Under the pieces are notes generated by a model. That model worked only from the letters and a program-made list of their open reading frames with translations, was not told where the DNA came from and made no database searches. Position numbers and translations under genes: made by a program. Shown in pieces: positions 42,478 to 52,445 of a stretch of 64,000 nucleotides of DNA. Position 1 is the stretch's first letter. Every line of letters starts with the position of its first letter. This stretch comes from Aestuariivirga litoralis (GTDB taxonomy: Bacteria; Pseudomonadota; Alphaproteobacteria; Rhizobiales; Aestuariivirgaceae), in the NCBI RefSeq assembly GCF_003234965.1, contig NZ_QKVK01000003.1, forward strand, positions 62,001-126,000. Reading direction: 5' to 3'.

Positions 42478-43083
42478 ATGCAGAAGTTCGAAACGCTCAC
42501 CGGTGTCGCCGCTCCGCTGAACATCGTCAACATCGACACCGACATGATCATCCCGAAGCAGTTCCTGAAGACGATCAAGCGCACGGGTCTTGGCAAGTCG
42601 CTGTTCTTCGAGATGCGCTATACGCAGGACGGCAAGGAAATCGCCGACTTCGTGCTCAACCAGCCGGCCTATCGCAAGGCCGAGATCCTGGTGGCGGGCG
42701 ACAATTTCGGCTGCGGCTCCTCGCGCGAGCATGCGCCCTGGGCGCTGCTCGACTTCGGCATCCGCTGCGTGATCTCCACGAGCTTCGCCGACATCTTCTA
42801 CAACAACTGCTTCAAGAACGGCATCCTGCCGATCAAGGTCTCGCCTGAAGACTTGAAGAAGCTGATGGACGATGCCGAGCGCGGCGCCAACGCCACCATG
42901 ACCATCGACTTGCCCAACCAGGAGATCCGCGGCCCCGACGGCGGCACCATCAAGTTCGACCTCGACCCCTTCCGCAAGCACTGCCTGCTGAACGGCCTCG
43001 ACGACATCGGCTTGAGCCTCGAGAAGGTCTCCTCGATCGACAGCTTCGAGAAGAAGCAGGCGGCAAGCCAGCCCTGGCTTTGA
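42478..43083 (+). CDS. leuD: 3-isopropylmalate dehydratase small subunit
   Basis: LeuD is the swivel-domain partner of LeuC. The 201-residue protein opens [20 protein letters not shown] and has [19 protein letters not shown], the substrate-loop motif [15 protein letters not shown] (near 80-94) and [17 protein letters not shown]. Length and motifs match the bacterial form. It follows argC closely and is not next to leuC; leuB is not in the window. A palindromic repeat follows the stop. Confidence 0.96.
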   Translation: MQKFETLTGVAAPLNIVNIDTDMIIPKQFLKTIKRTGLGKSLFFEMRYTQDGKEIADFVLNQPAYRKAEILVAGDNFGCGSSREHAPWALLDFGIRCVISTSFADIFYNNCFKNGILPIKVSPEDLKKLMDDAERGANATMTIDLPNQEIRGPDGGTIKFDLDPFRKHCLLNGLDDIGLSLEKVSSIDSFEKKQAASQPWL

Positions 43084-43120
43084 TCCCGTGAGCGTAGCGG
43101 GAAGAGGCAACAGAAGATGC

Positions 43121-43205
43121 CGTCATCCCGGCGAAGGCCGGGATCCCGCTTCCTTCACCCTGCATGCGGACGCAAAGCGGGACCCCGGCCTTCGCCGGGG
43201 TGACG
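43121..43205. repeat. Dispersed palindromic element, copy 4 (REP-like)
   Basis: The arms CGTCATCCCGGCGAAGGCCG and CGGCCTTCGCCGGGGTGACG flank a centre with TTCACCCTGCATGCGGACGC. Compared with the other copies, both arms carry GAAGGC in place of GAAAGC, a compensatory change that keeps the stem paired. It lies between leuD and the AEC transporter gene. Confidence 0.88.
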
Positions 43206-43249
43206 CCATGATGGGGTGGATGATGCTCACTCCCATTCGTTCCGCCTAA

Positions 43250-44197
43250 GTGGACTCGATCCTCAACACCGTCCTGCCGGTCTTCGGCATGATCGTGCTG
43301 GGCTACGGCTTCACCAAGGCCAAGGTATTCGACGCCGCGGCAGGCCGGGGCCTCTCACTCTTCGTCTTCAACCTCGCCATCCCGGCGCTGCTGTTCAAGA
43401 CCGTGGCCACCATGGGCGCCCAGCAGGGAGCACCCTGGGAGCTCTGGATCGCCTTCTTCGGCGGCCTCGGCATCACCTGGGTGGCGGCCGCCCTGGTTTC
43501 GCGCGTGGTGCCGTCGCTCGACGTCTCGGGCGGTGCTGCCGCCTCAATGGCGGCGGGCTTCGGCAACCTGGCACTGCTCGGCACGCCGCTGGCGCTGTCC
43601 CATTTCGGCCAGCAGGTGGCGATCCCGCTGGGCATGATCCTGTCGATCCATGCGCCCATCCTGTGGTTCACCGCCATGCTGCACCGGGCGCTGTTCCAGA
43701 CCACCGGCGGTTTCTCCATCGGCAGGACGGCCTGGGACCTGTTCCGCAACCTCGCCACCAATGCGATCGTGCTGGGCCTGCTGGCCGGCACGCTGTGGCG
43801 GCTCACCGGCTGGGGGCTCCACCCCGTCTTCGGCACCATGCTCGACATGCTGGCAGATGCCTCCGTTCCCACCGCGCTCTTTGCGCTGGGCGTTTCGCTG
43901 GCTGGTTATTCGCTCCGGGGCTCGTGGAGCGGCATGTTCAGCCTGATCGGGCTCAAGATGGTGCTGATGCCCTTCCTCGTCTTCCTCCTGGTGCACTACG
44001 TGGTCTCGATCCCGCCGCTCTGGGGCCATGTGGCGATCCTTTTCGCCGCCATGCCGACGGGGGCCAATGCCTTCCTGTTCTCGCAGCGGAACAACGAGGC
44101 GGTGGCGGCGGTTTCCGGCGCCATCGCGCTGGGGACGGCCCTGGCGGCCCTCTCGGCCTCGATCCTGCTCTATCTCATGGATGCCGGGGTGATTTAG
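43250..44197 (+). CDS. AEC family transporter (auxin efflux carrier-like)
   Basis: The 315-residue membrane protein has about ten TM helices in two five-helix halves: [20 protein letters not shown] and [20 protein letters not shown] at the N-terminus, [14 protein letters not shown] in the crossover region and [14 protein letters not shown] near the C-terminus, which is the usual AEC signature. Bacterial members move malate, malonate or other carboxylates. The GTG start at 43250 is supported by family alignment only. The gene is alone, between leuD and infA. Confidence 0.88.
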   Translation: MDSILNTVLPVFGMIVLGYGFTKAKVFDAAAGRGLSLFVFNLAIPALLFKTVATMGAQQGAPWELWIAFFGGLGITWVAAALVSRVVPSLDVSGGAAASMAAGFGNLALLGTPLALSHFGQQVAIPLGMILSIHAPILWFTAMLHRALFQTTGGFSIGRTAWDLFRNLATNAIVLGLLAGTLWRLTGWGLHPVFGTMLDMLADASVPTALFALGVSLAGYSLRGSWSGMFSLIGLKMVLMPFLVFLLVHYVVSIPPLWGHVAILFAAMPTGANAFLFSQRNNEAVAAVSGAIALGTALAALSASILLYLMDAGVI

Positions 44198-44273
44198 GCC
44201 CGAATGGCTTGATTTTACGGGTGAACAGGTCCATTTTCCGCGCGAATTTCAGAACCCCCCTCCAAGGAGCCAC

Positions 44274-44492
44274 ATGGCAAAGGAAGAACTGCTCGAATTC
44301 GAAGGTACCGTGACCGAACTTCTGCCCAACGCAACCTTCCGCGTGAAGCTCGACAACAATCACGAGATCATCGCCCACACCGCCGGCAAGATGCGCAAGA
44401 ACCGCATCCGCGTCCTGGCGGGCGACCGCGTGATGGTCGAGATGACGCCCTATGACCTGACGAAGGGCCGCATCAATTACCGCTTCAAGTAA
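44274..44492 (+). CDS. infA: Translation initiation factor IF-1
   Basis: The 72-residue OB-fold protein is a full IF-1: [60 protein letters not shown] and INYRF(K). It binds the 30S A site during initiation. AAGGAG lies 5 bp before the ATG. The Maf-like and yacG genes follow in the order seen in most Hyphomicrobiales. Confidence 0.98.
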   Translation: MAKEELLEFEGTVTELLPNATFRVKLDNNHEIIAHTAGKMRKNRIRVLAGDRVMVEMTPYDLTKGRINYRFK

Positions 44493-44523
44493 AGCCAAGG
44501 GCGCGCATGCCCCCGTCAAGCTG

Positions 44524-45138
44524 GTGCTGGCCAGTGCCTCGCCGCGCCGGCTGCAACTGCTCGAGCGCGTCGGGCTGACGCCCGACCTCCTCAACCCGTC
44601 CGACGTCGACGAGATCCCGCACAAGCGCGAGACGCCACGCGCCCTCTCCATCCGCCTCGCGAAGGAGAAGGCAAGCCGCGCGCTGGAAATGCCGCTGGTG
44701 AAGGAACTCGGGCCGAACACCTTCGTGCTGGCGGCGGACACCGTGGTCGGCCTCGGCCGCCGCATCCTGCCCAAGGCCGAGACCATCGACGATGCGCTCG
44801 ACTGTCTGTCGCTGCTCTCGGGCCGTTCGCACTGGGTCTATTCCACCGTCTGTCTCGTCGCGCCCGGCAAGAAGCTTTCGACCCGCTGCGTCGAGACCAA
44901 GGTGCGCTTCAAGCGCCTGTCGCGCGAGGACGTCGACAGCTACATCGCCTCCAACGAATGGCGGGGCAAGGCGGGTGGCTATGCCATCCAGGGCCGGGCC
45001 GAGGCCTTCGTGCGGCTTCTCACCGGTTCCTATTCCGGCGTGATCGGACTGCCGCTCTTCGAGACGGTCAGCCTTCTCGAAGGGGCCGGCTACCCGGTGT
45101 TCCACAGCTGGATGACGGCGCCGCAATCCGAGGTCTGA
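44524..45138 (+). CDS. Maf-like nucleotide pyrophosphatase
   Basis: Maf-family enzymes hydrolyse dTTP, UTP or modified nucleotides and have been linked to septum inhibition. The motif [11 protein letters not shown] sits at the extreme N-terminus, [18 protein letters not shown] near 70, the WVYSTV stretch near 105 and the family [13 protein letters not shown] near 148. No ATG fits. The frame is open upstream through [11 protein letters not shown], so GTG 44524 is the latest possible start and trims the usual first residues; CTG 44521 or an ATT at 44476 inside infA would restore them. It is followed directly by yacG. Confidence 0.92.
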   Translation: MLASASPRRLQLLERVGLTPDLLNPSDVDEIPHKRETPRALSIRLAKEKASRALEMPLVKELGPNTFVLAADTVVGLGRRILPKAETIDDALDCLSLLSGRSHWVYSTVCLVAPGKKLSTRCVETKVRFKRLSREDVDSYIASNEWRGKAGGYAIQGRAEAFVRLLTGSYSGVIGLPLFETVSLLEGAGYPVFHSWMTAPQSEV

Positions 45139-45139
45139 G

Positions 45140-45328
45140 ATGACCGAGCCCGTCCGGCTCCGTCCCCGCCGCCCCTGCCCGATCTGCAACAAGGCCTCGC
45201 AGCAGAAATATCATCCCTTCTGTTCCGCTCGCTGCGCGCAGGTGGACCTGAACCGCTGGCTCGGCGGCAACTACGCCATCCCGGCGCAGGACGACGAGCC
45301 CGGCGAAGACGACAGCGGCAGCGCCTGA
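45140..45328 (+). CDS. yacG: DNA gyrase inhibitor YacG
   Basis: This 62-residue zinc protein has the four cysteines CPICNK and FCSARC, followed by [16 protein letters not shown], which defines YacG. In E. coli it binds GyrB and blocks DNA binding. The acidic C-terminal tail ([10 protein letters not shown]) is common in alphaproteobacteria. It starts one base after the Maf stop codon and is surely cotranscribed with it. Confidence 0.94.
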   Translation: MTEPVRLRPRRPCPICNKASQQKYHPFCSARCAQVDLNRWLGGNYAIPAQDDEPGEDDSGSA

Positions 45329-45414
45329 GAACCGGCGTCCGGCGCAACCGGAGTTCCATCGACCTTCGCCGCATGCAGCCTTAGCGTGGCGCTCCTTCAC
45401 AGAGGAGATTCGCC

Positions 45415-45843
45415 ATGCTTTTCCGTTCCGTCCTTTCCGCCGCAGCCTTTCTGGCCCTTGCTGCCCCGGCCCTTGCCGATGACGCCCCGAACATGGTGGG
45501 CAAGTGGGTGGGCATGGTGGACAGCGCCGTGATGGTCGGCAACACGCCGGACCGCAATGCCGAACCGGGCAAGAAGATCACCTTCGCCACCGAGACCCTG
45601 CAATTCACCTTCGACATCAAGGAGCAGGTGGGCGCGCGCTTCGGCGGCGAGATGGTGGCGCCGAAGCGCAGCGAGACGCTGATCGGCCACCTCTACCCCG
45701 ACAACAAGTCGGGCATGATGCTGGATGACGACGGCCAGTACTTCTTCAACCTCAGCGACGCCAACACCATGCAGCTGTGCTACGACCACTCGAAGCCGGA
45801 CAGCAAGGTGATCGCCTGCTGGACCGCCAAGCGCGCGCAGTAA
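45415..45843 (+). CDS. Secreted protein of unknown function
   Basis: I do not recognise the family of this 142-residue protein. A signal peptide (SVLSAAAFLALAAPALA) is followed by a predicted beta-rich domain with NMVGKWVGMVDSAVMVGN, TETLQFTFDIKEQVGARFGG and a C-terminal NTMQLCYDHS and VIACWTAK, whose two Cys could form a disulfide. GAGGAG lies 7 bp before the ATG. Its stop codon abuts that of the convergent RND permease with no gap. Confidence 0.8.
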   Translation: MLFRSVLSAAAFLALAAPALADDAPNMVGKWVGMVDSAVMVGNTPDRNAEPGKKITFATETLQFTFDIKEQVGARFGGEMVAPKRSETLIGHLYPDNKSGMMLDDDGQYFFNLSDANTMQLCYDHSKPDSKVIACWTAKRAQ

Positions 45844-48800
45844 CTATTCCGCCGGGTGAGGGGCCGCCACCTGCGGCGCCCCGCCCGGCTTCGGCCGCCA
45901 GCCCATGACGGCATAGACGCAGGGCACGACGAACAGCGTGAGCAGCGTGCCGAGGCTCATGCCGCCGACGATCACCCAGCCGATCTGCTGGCGGCTTTCG
46001 GCTCCGGCCCCCGTGGCCAGCGCCAGCGGGATGGCACCGAGGATCATCGCCGCCGTGGTCATCAGGATCGGCCGCAGCCGCAGCCGTGCCGCCTCGAGGA
46101 TGGCCTGTCGCCGCTCCATGCCGTCGAGTTGCAGCTTGTTGGCGAAATCGACGATCAGGATGCCGTGCTTGGTGATGAGGCCGATGAGCGTCACCAGCCC
46201 GATCTGCGAATAGACGTTCAGCGTGCCGCCGGTGAGCCACAGAGCTCCGAGTGCGCCGGTCATCGAGAGCGGCACCGACACCATGATCATCAGCGGATCG
46301 CGGAAGCTCTCGAACTGGGCCGACAGCACGAGATAGATGAAGGCCAGCGCCATGACGAAGACCAGCGCCAGGTTGGAGCTTGCATCGCGGAACTCGCGCG
46401 CCTGGCCGGTGAGGTCGGTCAGCGTGCCCTGCGGCAGCACCTCGGCCGCCGCCTGGTCCACCGCCGCGATCGCCTCGCCCAGCGTATAGCCGGGCGCCAG
46501 ATTGGCCTGGATGGTGATGGCGCGCAGCTGGTTGAAGCGGCGCAGGTCACGCGGTGCCACGCCCACTTTCGCCGTCACGATGTTGGAGAGCTGCACCATC
46601 TCGCCGTTCTTGCCGCGCACGAAGATGTTGGCCAGAGTCTCGGGGCTGGTGCGCTCCGAGGCAGGCAGCGCCACCGTCACGTCATATTGCTGCGAGCCGA
46701 TCTGGAAGGTGGTCACGTTGCGCCCGCCCAGCAGCGTTTCCAGCGTGCGCCCGATCACCGAGATATCGAGCCCCAGGTCAGCCACGCGGGCGCGGTCGAT
46801 CTCGATCTCGACCTCGGGCTTGTTGAGGCGCATGTCGGTATCGAGGTCGGTGAGGCCGGGATTGTCCTTCAGCCTCTCGACCAGCTTCTGCGCCAGCGCA
46901 TTCAGCTCCTCGTAGGACGCAGACGACTGGATGACGAACTGGAACGGCTTGCCGAAGCCCCGCACGCCGAGGGACGCAGGATTGGTGGCGAAGGCCTGCA
47001 CGCCGGCGATCTTCCTCAGCCTGGGCGACAGCTGCTGCACCACCTGCTGCTGCGAGACATCGCGTTCCGCCCAGTCCCTGAGCCGTGCGAAGGACAGGAA
47101 CTGGGTGACGTCGCCGGGCCCCACGATCATCAGGTAGGACTGCAGCTCCGGCACCTGGGCGAGGAGTTCTTCCGCCTGCGAGGCATAGCGCTGGGTATAG
47201 CCGAAGCTCGCCCCTTCCGGCGCGCTGGCATTGATGATGATGGTGCCGCGGTCCTCGGTGGGCGACAGCTCGGACTTCATCTGCGTGAACAGCCAGCCTC
47301 CGGAAAGCCCCACGCCGAGCGCCAGCAGCAGCACCAGCCAGCGCAGCGTGAGCGCGGCCGAAAGCATGGCCCGATAGCCCCGCTCCAGCCCGTCGAGCAT
47401 GCCCTCGATGAGGCGCGCGAAGATGTTGCGCCGCTCGGAATGCTTCAGCAGCTTCGAGCACATCATCGGCGTCAGCGTGAGGGCCACGAAGCCGGAGACG
47501 ATGACGGCGCCGGCGAGCGTCACCGCGAATTCCATGAACAGCCGTCCGGTGCGCCCGGGCGTGAAGGCGATGGGGGCATAGACCGCGGCGAGCGTCAGCG
47601 TCATGGCGATGACGGCGAAGCCGATCTCGCGCGCGCCCCTGATCGCCGCGTCAAAGGGCTTCATGCCCTCCTCGATGTGGCGGTAGATGTTCTCTAGCAC
47701 CACGATGGCGTCATCGACGACGAGGCCGATGGCCAGCACCATGGCGAGCAGCGTCAGCGTGTTCACGGTGAGCCCGGTCGCATACATGATGGCGAAGGTG
47801 GCGATCAGCGACACCGGGATGGTGACGACGGGGATCACCGCCGCGCGGAAGGAATGCAGGAACAGCAGGATGATGAGCAGCACGAGGCCGATGGCCTCGA
47901 GGATGGTCTTGAACACATTGTCGATGGAGCGGTCGATGAACACCGTGGAATCGAAGCCTACGGTGATCGAGGTGCCCTTCGGCAATTCGCCGTTGAGGCG
48001 CGGCAGCAGGGCCTTCACCTCGCTGGCCACGTCGAGCGGGTTGGCCACCGCGGTCTTGACGATGCCGATCGAGATCGCCGTCACGCCGTTGTAGCGGCTC
48101 TCGCGCCGCACATCCGCCGTGCCGAGCTCGACGCGGGCCACGTCGCGCAGCCTGACCTGCAGGCCACCCCCTTCCTTCAGCACGATGTCGGAGAATTCCT
48201 CCGCCGTGCCCAGCGCCGTCTTGGACAGCACGGTGAACTCGCGGTCGAGGCTTTCGATGCGGCCGGCCGGAATGTCGGCATTCTGGTTGCGGATGGCGGT
48301 CTCGACGTCCTGCACGGTGAGGCCCTGGCCGGCAAGCCGCGCGGCGTCGATCCACACCCGCATGGCATAGGTGCGCTCGCCGTTGACCTGCACATCGGCC
48401 ACGCCATCGAGATTCTTGAAGCGGTTGACCACGAAACGGTCGACATAGTCGGTGAGTGCCGCCGCATCCATTGTGTCGGACTGCGTGACGAGGAACATGA
48501 TGGGCTGGGCATCCGCCTCGACCTTGGAGATGGTCGGCTCGGTGATCTCGTCCGGCAGCTGGCGGCGCACCCGGCTGACCCGGTCACGCACGTCCGAGGT
48601 CGCCGCATCGATGGCGACGGTGGAGCGGAAGCGGATGGTGATGCGGCTCTGCTCTGCGCGCGAGGTCGACTCGATGGTGTCGATGCCCTCGATGCCGGCG
48701 AGCGAGCCCTCCAGCACCTGCGTGACCTGCGATTCGATGATTTCGGCCGAGGCGCCGGGGTAGTTGGTCTGCACCGAGACCTGCGGCTCGTCGATGTTGG

Positions 48801-48912
48801 GATATTCGCGGATCGTCAGCCGCGAGAACGACATCAGCCCCGCCAGCACGAGGACGAGGCTCAGCACCGTGGCGAAGACCGGGCGCCGGATGCAGAGTTC
48901 GGTGAATCCCAT
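45844..48912 (-). CDS. RND efflux transporter permease (HAE1/AcrB-like)
   Basis: The 1022-residue inner-membrane pump opens with GFTELCIRRPVFATVLSLVL and has the twelve-helix, two-large-loop layout of AcrB. The proton-relay Asp pair is in AIGLVVDDAIVVLENIYRHI near 400. RREIGFAVIAM-like REIGFAVIAMTLTLAAVYAP follows, and the second half ends with GMSLGTLLTLFVVPCVYAV. The IREYPNIDEPQVSVQTNYPGA opening is typical of the MexF/VexF-like, multidrug or solvent exporting group. It is 6 bp downstream of its adaptor. No outer-membrane factor or regulator is adjacent, so TolC must come from elsewhere. Confidence 0.95.
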   Translation of the reverse strand: MGFTELCIRRPVFATVLSLVLVLAGLMSFSRLTIREYPNIDEPQVSVQTNYPGASAEIIESQVTQVLEGSLAGIEGIDTIESTSRAEQSRITIRFRSTVAIDAATSDVRDRVSRVRRQLPDEITEPTISKVEADAQPIMFLVTQSDTMDAAALTDYVDRFVVNRFKNLDGVADVQVNGERTYAMRVWIDAARLAGQGLTVQDVETAIRNQNADIPAGRIESLDREFTVLSKTALGTAEEFSDIVLKEGGGLQVRLRDVARVELGTADVRRESRYNGVTAISIGIVKTAVANPLDVASEVKALLPRLNGELPKGTSITVGFDSTVFIDRSIDNVFKTILEAIGLVLLIILLFLHSFRAAVIPVVTIPVSLIATFAIMYATGLTVNTLTLLAMVLAIGLVVDDAIVVLENIYRHIEEGMKPFDAAIRGAREIGFAVIAMTLTLAAVYAPIAFTPGRTGRLFMEFAVTLAGAVIVSGFVALTLTPMMCSKLLKHSERRNIFARLIEGMLDGLERGYRAMLSAALTLRWLVLLLALGVGLSGGWLFTQMKSELSPTEDRGTIIINASAPEGASFGYTQRYASQAEELLAQVPELQSYLMIVGPGDVTQFLSFARLRDWAERDVSQQQVVQQLSPRLRKIAGVQAFATNPASLGVRGFGKPFQFVIQSSASYEELNALAQKLVERLKDNPGLTDLDTDMRLNKPEVEIEIDRARVADLGLDISVIGRTLETLLGGRNVTTFQIGSQQYDVTVALPASERTSPETLANIFVRGKNGEMVQLSNIVTAKVGVAPRDLRRFNQLRAITIQANLAPGYTLGEAIAAVDQAAAEVLPQGTLTDLTGQAREFRDASSNLALVFVMALAFIYLVLSAQFESFRDPLMIMVSVPLSMTGALGALWLTGGTLNVYSQIGLVTLIGLITKHGILIVDFANKLQLDGMERRQAILEAARLRLRPILMTTAAMILGAIPLALATGAGAESRQQIGWVIVGGMSLGTLLTLFVVPCVYAVMGWRPKPGGAPQVAAPHPAE

Positions 48913-48918
48913 GGCGGC

Positions 48919-50043
48919 CTACTCCGCGGCGGCGGCAGTCGACACCACCTCCACCTTGGCGCCATTGGAAAGCTGCGCATTGCCCGCCGTCACCACCGTG
49001 TCGCCCGCGGCAATGCCGTCGAGCACCTCGACCTTGCCCTCGACACGCTTGCCGAGGCGGACTTTCACCTCCGTCACCTTGTCGCCGGACAGGGTATAGA
49101 CCATGGCACCCTTGGCTCGCTGCACCACCGCGGATTCAGGCACCATCACGGCCTCGCGCTCCGGGCCTTTCACCGCAACCCGCACCAGCAGGCCGGGCCG
49201 CAGCCTACCTGCTGCATTGTCGGCATCGGCCCGCACCTGCAGGGCGCGGCCATTGACGTCGATCACCGGGTTCAGCGCGTCGATGGTGGCGGTGAAGGTC
49301 TCGCCCGGCACCGCGTCGGCGGTGAAGGTCACCGTCGCCGCATCCATCACCGCCTGCTGCTGCAGCTCCGGCACGGCAAAGCTCACCTGCAGGCGGTCGG
49401 TCTTGTCGAGCTTCACCAGCGCCGTTCCCGCCGTCACATAGGCACCCTCGGACACGTTGCGGAAGCCGAGCGTGCCGGAAAAGGGCGCAGCGATGGTCAG
49501 CTTGTCGAGCCGTACCCGGGCGGCCTCCACCGCGGCGCGGGCCACGTCGCGTCCCGACAGCGCCTCGTCATAGGCGCTCTGCGCCACGTTGCCGGACTGG
49601 CGGAGCTTCTGGTTGCGCGCGAAGCTGGCCTCGGCAAGCTTCAGCCGCGCCTCGGCTTCCGCAAGGTCGGATTTCGCAAGATCGGAATCGAACTGGAACA
49701 GCGGCGTGCCCTTCTCGACCTTGGCGCCATCGGCGAACAGCACGCGTGACACGCGGCCACTGGTCTCCGGCGCGATCTCGACACTCTCGTCGGACAGGAG
49801 CGTGCCAAGTGCCGAGACGTCATCACTCAAACGTGAAGTTGCCGCACGCGCCGTTTCAACCGCGGCGGGGCCCCGGTTGGCCCGTCCGCCACCCTGGCGT
49901 TGTGGCGCCTCGCCGCCGGCGGCCACCGTCTTGGTGCTCCCGAAGCCCGTGAGCGCCGCGAGGTCGATTTCATAGTGCCGCACGCCGAATGCCGCCCCGG
50001 CGAGAATCGCGATGCCGACCAGCAGGTAAATCAGGCTTCTCAT
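48919..50043 (-). CDS. RND efflux periplasmic adaptor subunit
   Basis: This membrane-fusion protein has one N-terminal TM anchor (LIYLLVGIAILAGAAFGV), a lipoyl-like domain (VEIAPETSGRVSRVLFADGA), an alpha-hairpin from about residue 115 to 170 (SDLAEAEARLKLAEASFARN), and the beta-barrel and membrane-proximal domains with TIAAPFSGTLGFRNVSEGAYV. The ATG ending at 50043, with GAGAGGTG upstream, gives 374 residues. It forms an operon with the permease and is divergent from frmA across a 200 bp gap. Confidence 0.94.
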   Translation of the reverse strand: MRSLIYLLVGIAILAGAAFGVRHYEIDLAALTGFGSTKTVAAGGEAPQRQGGGRANRGPAAVETARAATSRLSDDVSALGTLLSDESVEIAPETSGRVSRVLFADGAKVEKGTPLFQFDSDLAKSDLAEAEARLKLAEASFARNQKLRQSGNVAQSAYDEALSGRDVARAAVEAARVRLDKLTIAAPFSGTLGFRNVSEGAYVTAGTALVKLDKTDRLQVSFAVPELQQQAVMDAATVTFTADAVPGETFTATIDALNPVIDVNGRALQVRADADNAAGRLRPGLLVRVAVKGPEREAVMVPESAVVQRAKGAMVYTLSGDKVTEVKVRLGKRVEGKVEVLDGIAAGDTVVTAGNAQLSNGAKVEVVSTAAAAE

Positions 50044-50243
50044 CAGCAAAACACCTCTCACGGGGCGCGACCCTAGGCCGAAACCCCGGACTCTTCCATA
50101 CGCCGCATTGCTTGCCGCCGGATCGATGACGGATGACGGGGGGAGATCCGTTGCTGCCGCCGGATCTTTCTGGCTCTGGCCTTGCAGGGCCGCCCGCGAT
50201 ATGTGCTGGCCACGACATCAATTCAAGAATGGAGTGCGCCCCG

Positions 50244-51371
50244 ATGAAGACCCGTGCCGCCGTTGCCTTCCAGGCTGGAAAGCCGCTCGAGATCGTGGAA
50301 CTTGACCTCGAGGGGCCGAAGGCCGGTGAGGTGCTGGTCGAGATCAAGGCCACCGGCGTGTGCCACACCGACGAGTTCACCCTCTCCGGTGCCGACCCCG
50401 AGGGCCTGTTCCCGGCGATTCTCGGCCACGAGGGTGCGGGCATCGTGCGCGAGGTGGGTGCGGGTGTGACCACGCTGAAGCCCGGCGACCACGTGATCCC
50501 GCTCTATACGCCCGAGTGCCGCCAGTGCCCGTCGTGCCTGTCGCGCAAGACCAACCTGTGCACCGCGATCCGCGCCACCCAGGGCCAGGGCGTGATGCCG
50601 GACGGCACCTCGCGCTTTTCCTACAAGGGCCAGAAGGTGCACCACTACATGGGTTGCTCCACCTTCTCGAACTTCACCGTGCTGCCGGAGATCGCGCTGG
50701 CCAAGGTCAATGACCAGGCGCCCTTCGACAAGATCTGCTACATCGGCTGCGGCGTCACCACCGGCGTGGGCGCCGTGCTCAACACTGCGAATGTCGAGAC
50801 CGGTGCGACAGCGATCGTCTTCGGACTGGGCGGCATCGGCCTCAATGTCATCCAGGGCCTGAAGATGGCGGGCGCCGACATGATCATCGGCGTCGACATC
50901 AACAATGACAAGAAGGCCTGGGGCGAGCGCTTCGGCATGACGCATTTCGTCAACCCGACCGAGGTCCAGGGGGATCTCGTGGCGCATCTCGTCAACATGA
51001 CGAAGCGCGGTGCCGACCAGATCGGCGGTGCCGACTACACCTTCGACTGCACCGGCAACGTCAAGGTCATGCGCATCGCGCTCGAGGCCTGCCACCGCGG
51101 CTGGGGCCAGTCGATCATCATCGGCGTCGCGGGTGCCGGACAGGAGATCAACACGCGCCCGTTCCAGCTGGTGACGGGCCGTGTCTGGAAGGGCACCGCC
51201 TTCGGCGGCGCGCGCGGCCGCACGGACGTTCCGAAGATCGTCGACTGGTACATGTCGGGCAAGATCGAGATCGACCCGATGATCACCCACACCATGCCGC
51301 TGGAGGACATCAACAAGGCCTTCGACCTGATGCATGAGGGCAAGTCCATCCGCTCCGTCATCCTGTTCTGA
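50244..51371 (+). CDS. frmA: S-(hydroxymethyl)glutathione dehydrogenase / class III alcohol dehydrogenase
   Basis: This zinc enzyme oxidises S-hydroxymethylglutathione, formed from formaldehyde and glutathione, to S-formylglutathione with NAD. Catalytic zinc ligands are in [13 protein letters not shown] and LGHEGAGIV; the structural zinc cysteines are in [15 protein letters not shown] near residues 93-107. The cofactor motif is [13 protein letters not shown]. The ATG at 50244 gives 375 residues, the normal length; frame continues open upstream without similarity. fghA follows after 2 bp and completes the pathway to formate. Confidence 0.96.
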   Translation: MKTRAAVAFQAGKPLEIVELDLEGPKAGEVLVEIKATGVCHTDEFTLSGADPEGLFPAILGHEGAGIVREVGAGVTTLKPGDHVIPLYTPECRQCPSCLSRKTNLCTAIRATQGQGVMPDGTSRFSYKGQKVHHYMGCSTFSNFTVLPEIALAKVNDQAPFDKICYIGCGVTTGVGAVLNTANVETGATAIVFGLGGIGLNVIQGLKMAGADMIIGVDINNDKKAWGERFGMTHFVNPTEVQGDLVAHLVNMTKRGADQIGGADYTFDCTGNVKVMRIALEACHRGWGQSIIIGVAGAGQEINTRPFQLVTGRVWKGTAFGGARGRTDVPKIVDWYMSGKIEIDPMITHTMPLEDINKAFDLMHEGKSIRSVILF

Positions 51372-51373
51372 CC

Positions 51374-52219
51374 ATGACGATCGAAGCGAAGTCGCTGTGG
51401 AGGAGCCATGGCGGCATGCAGGGCGTCTACACCCACGTCTCGGAGGCCTGCGCCTGTCCGATGACCTTCGCGGTCTACGTGCCGCCCCATGCGCAAGGCC
51501 AGAAGCTGCCGGTACTGTGGTATCTTTCGGGCCTCACCTGCACCCACGCCAATGTCATGGAGAAGGGTGAATACCGTCAGGCTGCTGCAGAGCATGGCGT
51601 CATCATCGTCTGCCCGGACACCAGCCCACGCGGCGAGGGAGTTGCGGATGTGCCCGACGACTGGAAGCTGGGTTGCGGGGCCGGCTTCTATGTCGATGCC
51701 ACGCAGGAGCCGTGGTCGCAGCACTACCGGATGTACTCCTATGTGACCGACGAACTGCCCGCCGTCATCGCTGCCAGCTTCCCGATGGCGGACATGAGCC
51801 GGCAGGGCGTTTTCGGTCATTCCATGGGCGGCCACGGCGCCCTCGTGGCGGCGCTCAGGAACCCTGGCCGCTACCGGTCGTGCTCGGCCTTTGCCCCCAT
51901 CGTCCACCCGGCCACAGCCGACTGGTCACGCCCCGCGCTCGGCGCCTATCTGGGCCCTGACGAGGCGGCGTGGCGGACCTGGGATGCAGTGGCGCTGATC
52001 GAGGACGGCGCCCGGCTCCCGGAACTGCTGGTCGACCAGGGCAGCGCCGATGGCTTCCTGCAGGACGGGCTGCGCCCCTGGCTGCTGGCAGAGGCCTGCA
52101 AGGCGGCGTCGATTGCGCTGACGCTGCGCATGCAGGAGGGCTACGACCACTCCTATTATTTCATTTCGAGCTTCATGGCGGAGCACATCGCCTGGCACGC
52201 GGAGCGATTCCGGCGCTGA
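51374..52219 (+). CDS. fghA: S-formylglutathione hydrolase
   Basis: FghA releases formate and glutathione from S-formylglutathione. The 281-residue alpha/beta hydrolase of the esterase D family has the nucleophile Ser in FGHSMGGHGALV near 150, the Asp in LVDQGSADGFL and the His in GYDHSYYFISSF. LSGLTCTHANVMEKGEY near the N-terminus is diagnostic. The 2 bp spacing to frmA makes cotranscription almost certain. A LacI regulator follows after 284 bp of AT-rich sequence. Confidence 0.96.
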   Translation: MTIEAKSLWRSHGGMQGVYTHVSEACACPMTFAVYVPPHAQGQKLPVLWYLSGLTCTHANVMEKGEYRQAAAEHGVIIVCPDTSPRGEGVADVPDDWKLGCGAGFYVDATQEPWSQHYRMYSYVTDELPAVIAASFPMADMSRQGVFGHSMGGHGALVAALRNPGRYRSCSAFAPIVHPATADWSRPALGAYLGPDEAAWRTWDAVALIEDGARLPELLVDQGSADGFLQDGLRPWLLAEACKAASIALTLRMQEGYDHSYYFISSFMAEHIAWHAERFRR

Positions 52220-52445
52220 GTCGCCTCAAGCGAACCAAAAAGTTCCGTTACTGCGGCGTTGCGACGCAGTGCAGTGGGTGGAGCCGGAAGCCATTATGCA
52301 ACTGATCGTTGAAAGAATTTTTTATTTTATAACAGTGCGTTAGATAGCAATTAGCGCAAAATTGTGCATTCCTTTGCGAGATTGCTTTTGAGTCCAGTTT
52401 ATAAGAAATTATGGATCCAGTTGTTCGGTTAACGATTTTGTCAAT

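Noticed and set aside
45856-49749. Two very long plus-strand frames (613 and 631 codons)
   Set aside because: They are antisense to the RND permease and adaptor. Composition is Arg/His/Gly-rich with no domain pattern.
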